Below are positions 1-8,699 of a stretch of DNA of 12,321 nucleotides, piece after piece. Source of the stretch: Lindgomyces ingoldianus (lineage: Eukaryota; Ascomycota; Dothideomycetes; Pleosporales; Lindgomycetaceae); NCBI RefSeq assembly GCF_010093535.1, contig NW_022985162.1:652520-664840 (forward strand), written 5' to 3'. The translations under genes and the position numbers were made by a program. Each line of letters begins with the position of its first letter. The stretch's first letter is position 1. The notes below the pieces were generated by a model. The model saw only the letters and a list, made by a program, of their open reading frames with translations. It was not told the origin of the DNA and did not search any database.

Positions 1-66
1 ACTAACTAGCGCGTCCAAAAGAGGAGATTCTGCTCAACTTTTCGTTCTGCAAACCTGAATATAATA

Positions 67-84
67 AGCAGAGCAAGCTCTGCT
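67..84. repeat. Short perfect inverted repeat (8-bp arms, 2-nt spacer)
   Basis: Arms AGCAGAGC and GCTCTGCT are separated by AA. It lies at the border between the less mutated first ~60 bases and the strongly AT-rich sequence. It could be the end of a small element cut off by the window edge, but no partner is visible. Function unknown. Confidence 0.5.
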
Positions 85-813
85 AATAACTATTTTAGGG
101 ATTTTTCTAAGATTAGCACACCTACTTAAAATGCTTTTTTTTAAAAGAAAATAAAAACTATCTTATAAGTTAACTTTACTTTATAGTAAAAAAACTACTA
201 AAATAGCAACATTAAAGTAATTAACTAACATGCAGATAACTTTAGTCTAGTACATATAGCAGCCTAGTAGATAGAAACTAGTGTAGTGTAAGACTACATT
301 CTCTGCAGTACTGTCTAACATAGTAAAATAGGCAAACTAGATAATATCCTTTTAAAGTATAACTTATAGTTAACTTAGCATTATAAATATAAGTTAAAAC
401 TTTTTTTAGTCTAATATAAAATAATATTTATTAATAGCTACTAATCTAATCTAAGACTACAACTCTAAATTCTTTAAAATATTCTAGAAAGCTCTACTAA
501 AAGCCTACTCTAGCTTTATAAGTAGATAAGTAAATTTTTTATTAATAATTTAAGTAAATAGTCTCTACTAACTAGCCTTACTTTATATATTAATAATGCA
601 TAGCTTAGATTTTTTTAGTTATTATATGTTATCTAGCTACTTGTCTTTAAGCTTATTTAGTAAAATAATCTAAATAGTAATTTTAGTAGTTAACACTAAA
701 TAAGTGTAGAAAATTATGCTCTTACTAAAACTAGTCTAGGTAATTAAAAAAGTATCCTTATAATTAAATATTAGTTACTTTAAAGTATAGACTTACTTAT
801 TATATAGTAATAA

Positions 814-918
814 GCTACTATTATTAGCGCTTATTATCCTTCTTTTACAGAGAATCTATGTAAGACACGCGCAGAGAACATCCTTCTAGAATTTAACATT
901 ATAAACATCCTTAGCTAC
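814..918 (+). pseudogene. Possible relic of a coding exon, unidentified
   Basis: Thirty-five codons without a stop in one forward frame, flanked on both sides by TAA/TAG codons in the same frame that could be former Gln or Trp codons. The middle (about 838-900) keeps ACAC, GCGC and CpG words and encodes a mixed, non-repetitive peptide including SFTENLCKTRAEN, unlike the Ile/Leu/Tyr/Asn-rich noise around it. I do not recognise the family. The stop density outside this stretch is close to what the composition gives by chance, so this may be a random open stretch. Confidence 0.2.
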
Positions 919-1100
919 TAAGATAAGGCTAGAAAGATTTTTTAACTTTATAAATAAAATAAGATTAATTTAAAGCTAAAAGCTTAAAAAAATAAGGCCT
1001 TAACTTATTATATTTAAAGCATTTTAATATTTTTACTTCTTTCTACTTTTTTACTATTTTAAACACTTATTTTTTTTTTTTACTTTTTTTTTTACTATAC

Positions 1101-1180
1101 TTTAGAAGTTTCTAGAAGTTTTTAAAAGTTTTTAGAAGTTTCTAAAAGTTCTTAAAAGTTTCTAGAAGTTTTTTAAAAGT
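1101..1180 (+). repeat. Tandem decamer array (TAGAAGTTTC-like)
   Basis: AAGTT recurs at exact 10-base spacing, ending at 1110, 1120, 1130, 1140, 1150, 1160 and 1170, with a degenerate eighth unit to 1180. Units vary mainly by A/G and T/C transitions (TAGAAGTTTC, TAAAAGTTTT). Related GAAGTTTT words occur in the arms of the inverted-repeat element at 9321-9572. An array of this kind could be a subterminal repeat of a DNA transposon, but no terminal repeat is visible here. Confidence 0.7.
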
Positions 1181-1652
1181 GTAAGATCTCTAACGCCCTT
1201 TTTATTAACTAAGTTGTATAATGCAGTAGGTTAAGTGTAGGTGTACTAATAACTATAACTGCACACTTACACCTGTTTACACTAAAGTTTTAATTACAGA
1301 AGGTAATAAAAAAAGCATGTGTGCCTTAGCTTCTGCAGTTATAGAGGGATACAACGCGTAGTGTTAACAGGAGTAATAGGATAGAGATAGATAGTTAATA
1401 GCTAGGACATATAACACGTTAAAAACGCGTTTAATAATATACTTTACTTTTTAAATAGTGTTAGATACGTCTTAAAATGTGCCTATTATAAAAATAAATA
1501 CCTTTATTTTTAATTATATTAAACATTTTAATAGATACTAATGCTAGTGTAGTGCTATTACATAATTTAATAGATTTGTAAACTAAGATATATATAAACT
1601 TGCTTTATTTCTTCTTAGACACTCTGCAGATAATTTTACATGTTGTTAGTAA

Positions 1653-1657
1653 TTAGC
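1653..1657. repeat. Target-site duplication, left copy (TTAGC)
   Basis: The five bases immediately before the left LTR are identical to the five immediately after the right LTR (9315-9319). This is the usual length for Ty3/gypsy integration. The match confirms that both LTRs belong to one insertion. Confidence 0.85.
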
Positions 1658-2272
1658 TGTTACAATCCTTACTCCAGGGAAATGGTATTTTCCAGAGTAC
1701 AACGGCCTATGCGAGTGTTAGTGGAGGAGGGTGAGAACTTAGCTGGATCAGGTGTACGGTCTGTCAAGCAGAGTGAGGGATAGTCAGGTTTGTAGGAGGC
1801 AGGCTGTAGTTTGTCCCTAAGGCTGTATGGGTAGCTAGGCGTTTACTAGTTAGGTAGACAAGGGTTAGAGGTATATATGTTACAAGATATATAAGGCAGC
1901 TTAATTCTTTTTAAAAAGGAGTTAAGCTTTTTAGTCTATTATAAAGAATAAACTAAACATTAATTACAGCCTTCTAACTATAGTTAAGATTAAGATTATA
2001 TACATAGAGTTTGCATACATTTGCATGCGTTGCATGCACTGCATGCACTGTCTGCATTAGCCTGCAACGCCTGCACTGCCTATAAACATACAGGCTTGCT
2101 ATCTTATTAGACAGTACATTCTGCTAAGCATTTATTTATAAGATAGCGCTATTCCTCTTCTGTTTAGTTATAAGGTCTGCTAATTATAGAGTTAACTGTC
2201 TTCTATCTGCTGTGCTTAGGGCTGTGTGCTATAGTAAGCTAAGTTATTACAGTCTGTTTGTTAGCTATAACA
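1658..2272 (-). repeat. 3' LTR (left copy) of the chromovirus
   Basis: 615 bp, beginning TGTTACAATCC and ending CTATAACA on the plus strand; it is the 3' LTR because the element reads on the minus strand. It aligns without length difference to 8700-9314. Its outer part (about the first 270 bp) keeps C and G where the other copy has T and A; its inner part is the more mutated copy. It contains an inverted repeat at 1898-1928 and a GCATGC-rich cluster at about 2012-2080. Confidence 0.95.
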
Positions 2273-2278
2273 CGTAGG

Positions 2279-2288
2279 CCTTCCTTTT
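2279..2288 (-). other. Candidate polypurine tract (plus-strand primer)
   Basis: On the minus strand this reads AAAAGGAAGG, six bases before the 3' LTR. A polypurine tract here primes plus-strand DNA synthesis and independently fixes the element's orientation as minus. The six-base gap to the LTR is slightly unusual. Confidence 0.55.
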
Positions 2289-2396
2289 AGTTAGCGTTCT
2301 TACTGTTATGTTCTTTCTATTATAAGTGTTAGGTTTTCTTTTTAGCTAGTGCGTGCCCTTCTATAAACACTTTACGTACGCTCATCCCTTTTAACT

Positions 2397-2954
2397 ATGC
2401 CTTGTTAGGTTTATTATATTTCTGCTGCTGCTTGTTGCCTTTGCACTGTTACTTATTTTAGTCCTTACTGTTGTACAAAAATGCGCTTTTATAGTTTTTA
2501 TTAATTGCATAGTCTTTCTTGCGTAATGTCCTTATTATTAGATAAGTGCGTAGAGTGTGTGTAAAAGAGTAGTTATTACAATACTTTTGTTTCTAACGCA
2601 GCCTAGGATTGTTTAGAGTAAGAGAAGAAAAGATTACGCGTGGAACTAGAGGCAGCAGAGAAGAAGGAGATAAAAGAAAAGAAAAAGAAGATGTAGGAGT
2701 AGGCTAAGTCCTTAAAGCGTCTTTAGTCCTTTATAGCTTAGCAGGAGTAGGTTTAGAAATAGTTAAAAGTTTTAGAGAATTAAAGGGCAAAGTATCTAGA
2801 AAAAGACCTTTTATTACTAGATAAGCTTAAAGCGCTTAAGGCAGAGGCAGCAGGTCTTCCTTTTCCTTAACCTATATTAAGGGGGCGTGGGCTTCCCACA
2901 TTATAGCCACTTAATGCTGTGTTTCTGCTTAATAATAGTGTTTCCTAGTTTAGA
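2397..2954 (+). pseudogene. Antisense accessory ORF of the chromovirus: Cys-rich/CxxC plus coiled coil
   Basis: A decayed plus-strand frame inside the retrotransposon, opposite to gag-pol. It starts at ATG 2397 and has many in-frame TAA/TAG codons but no frame change. The N-terminal third is Cys-rich (AACCLC, YCC) and carries K-C-V-E-C-V with CxxC at 2547-2558. From about 2610 to 2870 it is Lys/Glu/Leu-rich with heptad-like character (EKKRLRVELEAAEKKE, LEKDLLLLDKLKALKAEA), a likely coiled coil. It then turns to a Gly/Pro/Arg tail (RGRGLP). The TAG at 2952 may be the real stop; otherwise the frame stays readable to TAA 3117, where it would overlap the chromodomain antisense. From memory it recalls a class of fungal proteins with CxxC clusters followed by a coiled coil; function unknown. 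A DNA- or RNA-binding accessory role is only a guess. Confidence 0.6.
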
Positions 2955-2991
2955 GTTCTTTTGCCTAGTTAGTTTAACTTAAAAGGCGTAA

Positions 2992-3135
2992 GTAATACTC
3001 TTATAGCGCCTTTTAGGCATTCTATAGGTTTGTAGTAGGTTTCTAGGTGTTTTTGCAAGTTAGGTATTCTACCTATTTTATTAAGTAATAATCTTCTTCT
3101 TTATTTAAAATTTTTTTAACTTTATATTTAAGTTC
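2992..3135 (-). other. Chromodomain at the end of pol (decayed)
   Basis: After the integrase C-terminus the frame reads KYKVKKILNKEEDYYLIK, a stop, VEYLTCKNT, a stop, KPTTNL. This is the chromodomain pattern (Y-x-V-E-x-I-L ... Y-L-I-K-W-x-G-Y ... N-T-W-E-P), the two stops sitting at the conserved Trp positions, as TGG-to-TAG predicts. In chromoviruses this domain tethers integrase to modified histone tails and biases insertion into heterochromatin. The antisense accessory frame runs into this region from the other side. Confidence 0.88.
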
Positions 3136-3139
3136 TTTT

Positions 3140-4260
3140 TTGTCCTATTTTTAAGTTGCTAACAAGATGTTTTTAGGTGCTAGTTCTAGCTTAGAAATGT
3201 AGAACTATAAAAAGATCTTTATATTTTTTAGTAGTTTAAGCTTACATGCTTTTAAGCAAGTTTAAATAACTTTATAAAAGCCTATTTATTTTTTAGCTAG
3301 CTTTTTTGCTAGTTAAAGGTTCCTAAGATTTATAGTGTCTAAATATATGTAATTATAGGGATGTATTTCTAGTGCTGTTTATTAGTGTTAATTTACTAAT
3401 GCCTCTATAGCTTCTGTTGCATGTTAAGCTTCTTTGCTTATTTTTTTGTAAATTTCTAAAAGTTATGTTATCTAGTTTAAGGCCTCTAGCAGGTCTATTA
3501 GCTAGGTTCTAGAAAGTTTATACTAGTAAGGGTAACTAAAATTTGCCTTATATAAAGTTATCTTAGTTAAGGCAGACTGTGTGGTATTAATAGCTAGCTA
3601 GGCTATTAGCAACTATTTAGGCTAGTCTGTTTACTTGTATAAGACATATTTTTATAGATACTTTTCTATTTCTATGTTTATTTATTCTGTCTGCCTATCT
3701 GTCTAAGGGTAGTAGGCTGTGGAGAGTTTGTAAGTTATTTTAAGATGTTAGATTACAGTTATTTAGTACTTACTAGTAAAAAGTTTGTCTCTGTCTAAGA
3801 TTATAATTTATAGGCATTTATAAGTTACAAAGAGGTTCTTTTCTAGTTTAAACATAAATTTTTTTATAGTTATGCTTTTTTTTATTGCCTATGTAAAAAT
3901 AAACTTTGTAGTTTTGTTAACTACTACTGCAATTATATTGCAAAGCCTTTTAGTGCTAGGTTTACAGGATAGTAGTAGTCCTGTTATAAAGTCTATTATT
4001 ATTATAGTCTAGGGTTGTTTAGGTGCTATAATTAGCTAAAGTTGCTTATATAGCTTATGTCTTTAGAGATTATTCTTGTTGCACAGGTTACATTCTTGTA
4101 GTACTTTAGTGCATAAGTGTTTTAGTTATAAGATGTCTTTAAAAATTACTTTTTTTATTTTCTTTTAGAGTAATTCTATTCTAGGGTGCCTAAACATTAG
4201 AGCCTTATAATATTCTTTAATAAGGTTTTTCTATCTATGTTTAGTAATTGTTAGGGAACA
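3140..4260 (-). other. Integrase domain (decayed; DDE triad residues intact)
   Basis: The zinc-binding part shows EYYKALMFRHP and ECNLC: the second His (4188-4186) and C-x2-C (4092-4081) are present, while the first His appears as Tyr. The core keeps Asp in IDFITGL (3993-3991), Asp in LDRDKLFT (3795-3793) and Glu in TDRQTE (3687-3685), with exactly 35 residues between the last two, the classic D-x35-E spacing. ALTKIT and YKANF then lead to a C-terminal GPY/F-like part (IGFYKVI, LKLLKNIKIF). Many TAA/TAG codons interrupt it. Confidence 0.92.
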
Positions 4261-4379
4261 GATTAGTTCTTCTAGTTCTAGTTTATTATACACTAGACTT
4301 TAATTAGTTTTCTTAAAGATTATAAATTTCTCTATGTCTTTTTTTTAGTTATTAAAATAGTTAGAACATCTGCTAAGAG

Positions 4380-4800
4380 CGTCTACTTACTAATTATTGC
4401 TTCTAGGGATGTGCTTAATAATAAAGTTAAACTGTGCCAGTTCTATTGCCTATTATACATGCATTAGAGAAAGTTTCTTTGTTGTTAAGAAAGTTACTAG
4501 GTTAGTGTAGTTAGTGTAAATAATAAATTGTTATCTAAGCTTTTACAGTTCTACTTCCTAATTTCTATAGGTGTTAACTATAGCTTTAAGTTCTTTATCT
4601 AGTATAGTATATTTCTGTTCTAAGGGGGCGAACTTTACTAAATAGTATGCCACTAGGTGCTAGTAGCTGTTTTCCTGTTTTTGTAAAAGGGCAGCCCCTT
4701 TAGCTTGTTTTAAGGCGTTAGTGTGTACTTTAGTTTTAAGAGTTAGATTGTACATCTATAGGACTAGGTAGCTTATAATAATTTTTTTTAGTTCTTTAAA
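4380..4800 (-). other. RNase H domain (decayed, first catalytic Asp lost)
   Basis: The frame reads TKVHTNALKQAKGAALLQ, the Ty3-type RNase H beginning normally written TDAS..; the catalytic Asp is Asn (AAC at 4719-4717). Then follow VAYYLVKFAPLEQKYTILDK and ELKA, the conserved second block with its acidic residues. It lies directly behind the RT thumb and connection without an archaeal-type duplicate. It would degrade RNA in the RNA-DNA hybrid. Confidence 0.88.
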
Positions 4801-4919
4801 AGCTTAATTTATTTCTATTATTTATTAAAACTTATGTAATGCTTTCTTTTTTATTATAGCATTAGTAAGTAGGAGCGCTATTTTAAAGTAGTCCTTAATT
4901 ATTCTTTATATGTAGCCTG

Positions 4920-5760
4920 TTAATCTAAGAAATCCTCTAATCTTAGTAATAGATTTAGGTATAGGCTATTTAAGTACTTTAGTTATTTTTTTTAGGTCTA
5001 TTTTTATCTAATCTTAGTTTATAATAAATTTTAAATATTTAGTTTTTTATATATTAAATTTGCATTTTTCTAGTTAAAGGTGTAGGCTATATTGCCTAAG
5101 GCGCTCTAATATAAGTTTTACTTTTAATATGTAGTTGTTATAGCTTTCTTTAGTGTATATTAGTATGTTATTAAGGTATACTAATACAAATATGTTAAAG
5201 TACAGGTTTAAGGCTGTGTTAATAACTCTTTAGAAGGTTGTAGGTGCATTAGTAAGCTTAAAGAGCATAATAAGTAGTTTATATAGTCTTTTAAGAGTTC
5301 TAAAGGCTGTTATCTATTTATGTCCTTATTTAATTCTTATTTTGTTAAATTTATCTTAGACGTTAAACTTAGTAAAGTGTTTAGTTCTCTTTAGTTAGTT
5401 TATAATATTTTAAATTATTAGAAGAGGGTACTAATTTTTTATAGTGTTATTATTTAGGGTTTAGTAGTCCTAGTATACTCTTACTTTACTGTTTTTCTTT
5501 TTTGTAAAGACTACTGCTAATGCTACTAGGCTGTTGCTTTCTCTAATATGTTTTTGTAATAGCATTCTGTCTACGTACTCTTGTAGTGCGTCTTTCTAGG
5601 CTTTAGTTAGTAGTTAGAGTTTATAAGCTTTTAGCTAAGGTTCTAGTTTAAGATTAATAGTGTAATTTTATAGTTAGTGTGGGGGTAGTTCTCTAGAGTC
5701 TTCTAGGGTTTTAAACATGTCTTTATATTCTTTATATTCTTTTAGTAAGTCCCTTGTTTT
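4920..5760 (-). other. Reverse transcriptase domain (decayed, all three catalytic Asp lost)
   Basis: Motifs in order on the minus strand: ELPPH and the N-terminal linker (about 5690), LLQKHIRESNS (5560), VVFTKKKNSKVRVY (5500), FTKFNV (5370), TAFRT (5305), LTNAPTTF (5250), and VLVYLNNILIYT (5187-5152). The first catalytic Asp (FDV) is Asn at 5364-5362 and both Asp of the YLDD box are Asn (5172-5170 and 5169-5167). All three are GA-to-AA changes after T. The thumb follows at about 4915 (GYI, IIKDYFKIA). Polymerase activity would be abolished even without the stops. Confidence 0.93.
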
Positions 5761-6179
5761 GTAGGCAATCTTATAGATTTCTACCTAGTTAAGGTCTTAT
5801 TTTTTTTAAAAATTTTTAAAGGATATTTTCTTTAATTTTTCTTTTATTAGTTAGACTGCCTAAGCTTTTAGTTTTTAGTAAGGGAACCTTTTTAGCTTTT
5901 CTTTTTTAGGGAAATATCTGCTTCCTTTCTTTGCTTATTAATAGAAGGTGCATAAGTTGTTATAGCAAGCTAACTATGTTATGTAGGCGTGGTCCTGCTT
6001 TAGTACTAGAGTTATAGTTTGCTAATTAATTATTAGGTTATATTTATAAAGCTAATTATATCTAAGTATTATTTAGTATTTTTCTTTTAGTAGTAGGATA
6101 TTAAAAGATATCTAGTTGCTAGTTCCTTTAGTGTCTGTAATAAGTTTATAAGTTTTAAGTTGTATTTATTCTACTTTAT

Positions 6180-6420
6180 ATTTAATTAATAAAGTGTTTG
6201 CTAGGGTTACTTTAAAAAGTTTTTCTTTGCTTTAGAAAGGTATTTATTTTTAGTTAACCTATGTAGAGTTAATTACTATAAAGGTGCAGCTGCTGTCTAT
6301 TAGCGCAATGCCTGTCTATTTTTGTCCTAGGCAGGTAAGGGTGACTTCTGTAGTTAGGCTTCTGCCTAGTCCTTGTCCTACAGCAACAAAGGTATAGAGT
6401 TTGTGTAGGATTTCTAAGTA
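6180..6420 (-). other. Aspartic protease domain (decayed, active-site DSG now DSS)
   Basis: The frame reads ALIDSSCTFIVINST, corresponding to the retropepsin active site DSG/DTG with the following hydrophobic residues. The catalytic Asp codon GAC (6297-6295) is kept, but the Gly of DSG is Ser (AGC at 6291-6289), a change expected from GGC by one transition. The preceding segment (VAVGQGLGRSLTTEVTL) is one of the best-preserved parts of the element, still holding CAA codons. The domain would process the polyprotein. Confidence 0.8.
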
Positions 6421-7239
6421 ATCTATACTATTATCTTCTTCTACCTCTAGGGCTTTCTTTTAGTAGCTTTTAATTTAATTAGTTTATACTTTATATTCCT
6501 AATAACTTTGTATTATGCATTTTGCTATAGTGCAGTGTTAGTTCTTAATTTTGTAGTAATACAGCATTTAGTTATTTTGTTAATAAGCTCTCTACTAGAA
6601 GTAGTAGAATGCGCAGTTTGTTTAGTTTTTGCATTTTGTCTAGGGTTTTTGTTTATGCTTAGTTCTAGTATTGCAGTGGGTGCATTAAAGCATTTTATAA
6701 GTTAATGCTATTCTAGGGAGCGTGTTATTTGTAAGCTTGCTTTTCTAAATTCTGTATAGCTACTAGCTAGCTTTATGTTTAGTTAACTAGTGTTTTAGGC
6801 AGTATTTGTTAACGCATAGATACTAGTTGTAAAGACAGTTTCTAAGGTTATTCTAGACTAGTATAGGCTAAACTTGTGTCTATCTAAAGTATTCCTTTGT
6901 TTATACTATTTAAAGGGGATAGCTTTAGTACGTGCATTAGAATTTATTATGTCTTTAGCTTTTATATAAGATGCAGTAACTATTTTACTAGCAGATTTCT
7001 AGATCTTTTTGCGTAATGGCTAATGCTAGAGAAGGTGTGTTAGCTCTTTAGTTGCAGAGTTTTAGTGTTATTAATAAGGTACATTACTAATTAGGACCTA
7101 TTTCTTTGTTTAAGATTTTCTAGAATATTTTTTATTATTCTTTGTTGTTTAGCACAGTGTAGTAAGTTTAAGTAATTTTCTTTATTACGCTGTAAGTGTC
7201 TGCGTTATTATTAATGTAGACTTTATACATTATTTTTCT

Positions 7240-8646
7240 GCAATTTTAAAAGTTATGGGTGTTGCCACACTTCTAGCAGTTGCTGTAATTAAATTAATAC
7301 TATAGTTCTTAGGCAGAGATTCTAGTTATTAGTTGTCTTAGAGGGAATAGTTCTTTTCCTTCTTTTATGTTAGCAACATATGTTGTTGCTTAGGTGTAGC
7401 TATACTATCTTTTATAAATAGCTACTTGTTCTAGTGCCTTAAATATGTTATTGTTATTCTAGACTTTAACCTTCTAGTATTCTATTAGGCATTTATTAGG
7501 TTTGTGATTGCCTCTATATTACTAGTAAAGGTTCTTGTCTAGCCTATCTAGAATTTCTAATCCTATTAGGCCCTACTTTATATGTATTGCTTTTATAGTT
7601 AGTCCTTTATCTTTATTCTTCTAGTTAATAGAGTCTAGGCATTTTTTTCTATAATGTCTTACTTTTTTATAGTTAAGGTACACTCTTTTCTTAAGCTATT
7701 TCTATTATTTAGTACTTAGTAGTAGCCTTTTGCCTTTTTAAAACTTGCTTTTTTTTTTAGTTAAGCTCTATGTATGTTTAGCATAGCTAAGATCTATTAG
7801 TTTGCTGTTAAACTTTTAAGTTTCTTTTTTTCTCTAGAATACTTCTAGTTTCTAAGGCGTTATGCTAGGGCGTTTCTTGTAAAAACGTTCCTAATGCTAA
7901 TTATTGTATATAGTTGCCCTTTTTATATATTCTTTAAATTCCTTTAGTTTGCTGTAATGCATAAATTTATCTTTAATTATGTTAAATAGTCTATTATAGA
8001 ACATCCTTCTAATAGCTGCTTTGTTAGTTTATCTACTAATAGCTAGTTGTTCTTAGAAGTGTGCTGCGTATAATTAGACAGTGCCTTTTTCTTAATGTAG
8101 GGTGTCTATTCTATTAACTGCTTTTTCCTTTTAGTTAGCTTAGCTATAAATTATTATAAGGGCTTATTTAAAAGTGTCTAAGCTTTTAAAAATTTTTTAA
8201 GTGTAAATAAAAAGAATTTTTTTAGTTACTTTATGCTTTATCTAATTATCTGCGTGTGGTTAGAACTAGATAGCTAGAGGTCCTTCTAGGTAGAGTCTTA
8301 TCTATAAGATTATTTCTTTGTCTGTCTAGAAAGCACCCTTATTATATTATATGTATAAGTAGCATTAAGTAAAGAATAGTTTAAAGTCCTTAGCTATGCT
8401 ATTAAACAACTTAGGTAAGGCTAGGCGTAGTAATTTTTTTAACTTAATGCTAGTTTTTTTTTTAGCAGTGTTGCAGAGCTCTGCAACTTCTAGATAGAGG
8501 GTATAAAGTTGTTAGATGTGTAGTTGTTGTTAAAAGTAAGCTCTAAGTGCTTTAATTTCTTATTAGAGATACTGTATTTATTAACTATGTTTCTTCTTAT
8601 TTCTAGACAGGGTTTCTCTAGTGCTAGCTGCACTAGCTTCTGTTAT
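7240..8646 (-). other. Gag region: retrotransposon capsid and zinc knuckle (decayed)
   Basis: The capsid part near 8110-7910 matches the retrotransposon gag family: NRIDTLH, a glycine-threonine-valine stretch, AAHF, then NKAAIRRMFYNRL and LKEFKEYIKRAT, the usual pattern before the end of the capsid domain. A zinc knuckle follows at 7278-7240 with spacing C-x2-C-x3-H-x4-C (second Cys in K-C-G-N-T-H); the classical spacing is x4 before His, so this one is a residue short. This domain would package the RNA. The region is interrupted by TAA/TAG codons. Confidence 0.85.
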
Positions 8647-8682
8647 GCTAATATTAATAAAGGTGTAAGGTGCTATACTTTT

Positions 8683-8699
8683 TAAAAGGTAGTAATTAA
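8683..8699 (-). other. Candidate primer-binding site, mutated
   Basis: Directly after the 5' LTR on the minus strand the sequence is TTAATTACTACC. A primer-binding site normally begins TGG, complementary to the tRNA CCA end; TAA here could be TGG after two G-to-A changes. I cannot assign the tRNA. Support is position plus an inferred mutation only. Confidence 0.35.

Larger units (their letters stand above)
1..1652. other. AT-rich RIP-type flank without a confident gene
   Basis: This stretch is dominated by TA, TAA and TAG words and is nearly free of TCA and TGA, as expected for repeats mutated by RIP. The first ~60 bases are less affected: they still contain CCA, TCA, TGA and CpG. Inside are the dyad at 67-84, a coding-like stretch at 814-918, long T runs at about 1070-1092 and a 10-bp tandem array at 1101-1180. 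Positions 1181-1652 hold short CpG-containing patches (for example two ACGCGT words) but no frame I can recognise. I see no tRNA, rRNA or intact ORF. Confidence 0.6.
2974..8646 (-). pseudogene. gag-pol polyprotein of the chromovirus, inactivated
   Basis: One frame of about 1890 codons carries every domain: gag start, zinc knuckle, protease Asp, RT active site, integrase Asp and chromodomain all share the same phase, so no net frame-changing indel has accumulated. Gag and pol appear fused without a frameshift signal. The probable start is ATA at 8646-8644, in front of TEASAASTRETLSR; I infer it was ATG. Internal stops are TAA or TAG, explained by CAA/CAG or TGG codons hit by RIP. The original stop is uncertain: TAA at 2976-2974 is one choice, and TAG at 2967-2965 or further downstream is possible. 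The product would have made the virus-like particle, copied the RNA and integrated the cDNA. It cannot be functional now. Confidence 0.92.

Noticed and set aside
361..1020. One long forward coding frame through the left flank
   Set aside because: Apart from 814-918 the stop density is about what such TA-rich DNA gives by chance, and no family motif appears.
2955..3119. Continuation of the antisense ORF through the chromodomain
   Set aside because: The frame stays fairly readable, but the minus strand here codes a clear chromodomain, so the plus-strand reading can be a by-product. I therefore ended the feature at the TAG at 2952-2954 and give 3119 only as an alternative.
6508..6705. A 65-codon plus-strand ORF coding for a hydrophobic, membrane-like peptide
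   Set aside because: It is antisense to the polar, Gln/Lys-rich linker between gag and protease on the minus strand; reading such codons backwards gives Leu/Val/Phe/Cys. It has no supporting motif or neighbour.
4300..8600. Large numbers of direct TAG/TAGTA words suggesting repeats
   Set aside because: They follow from transition-driven enrichment of TA dinucleotides, not from a repeat unit.
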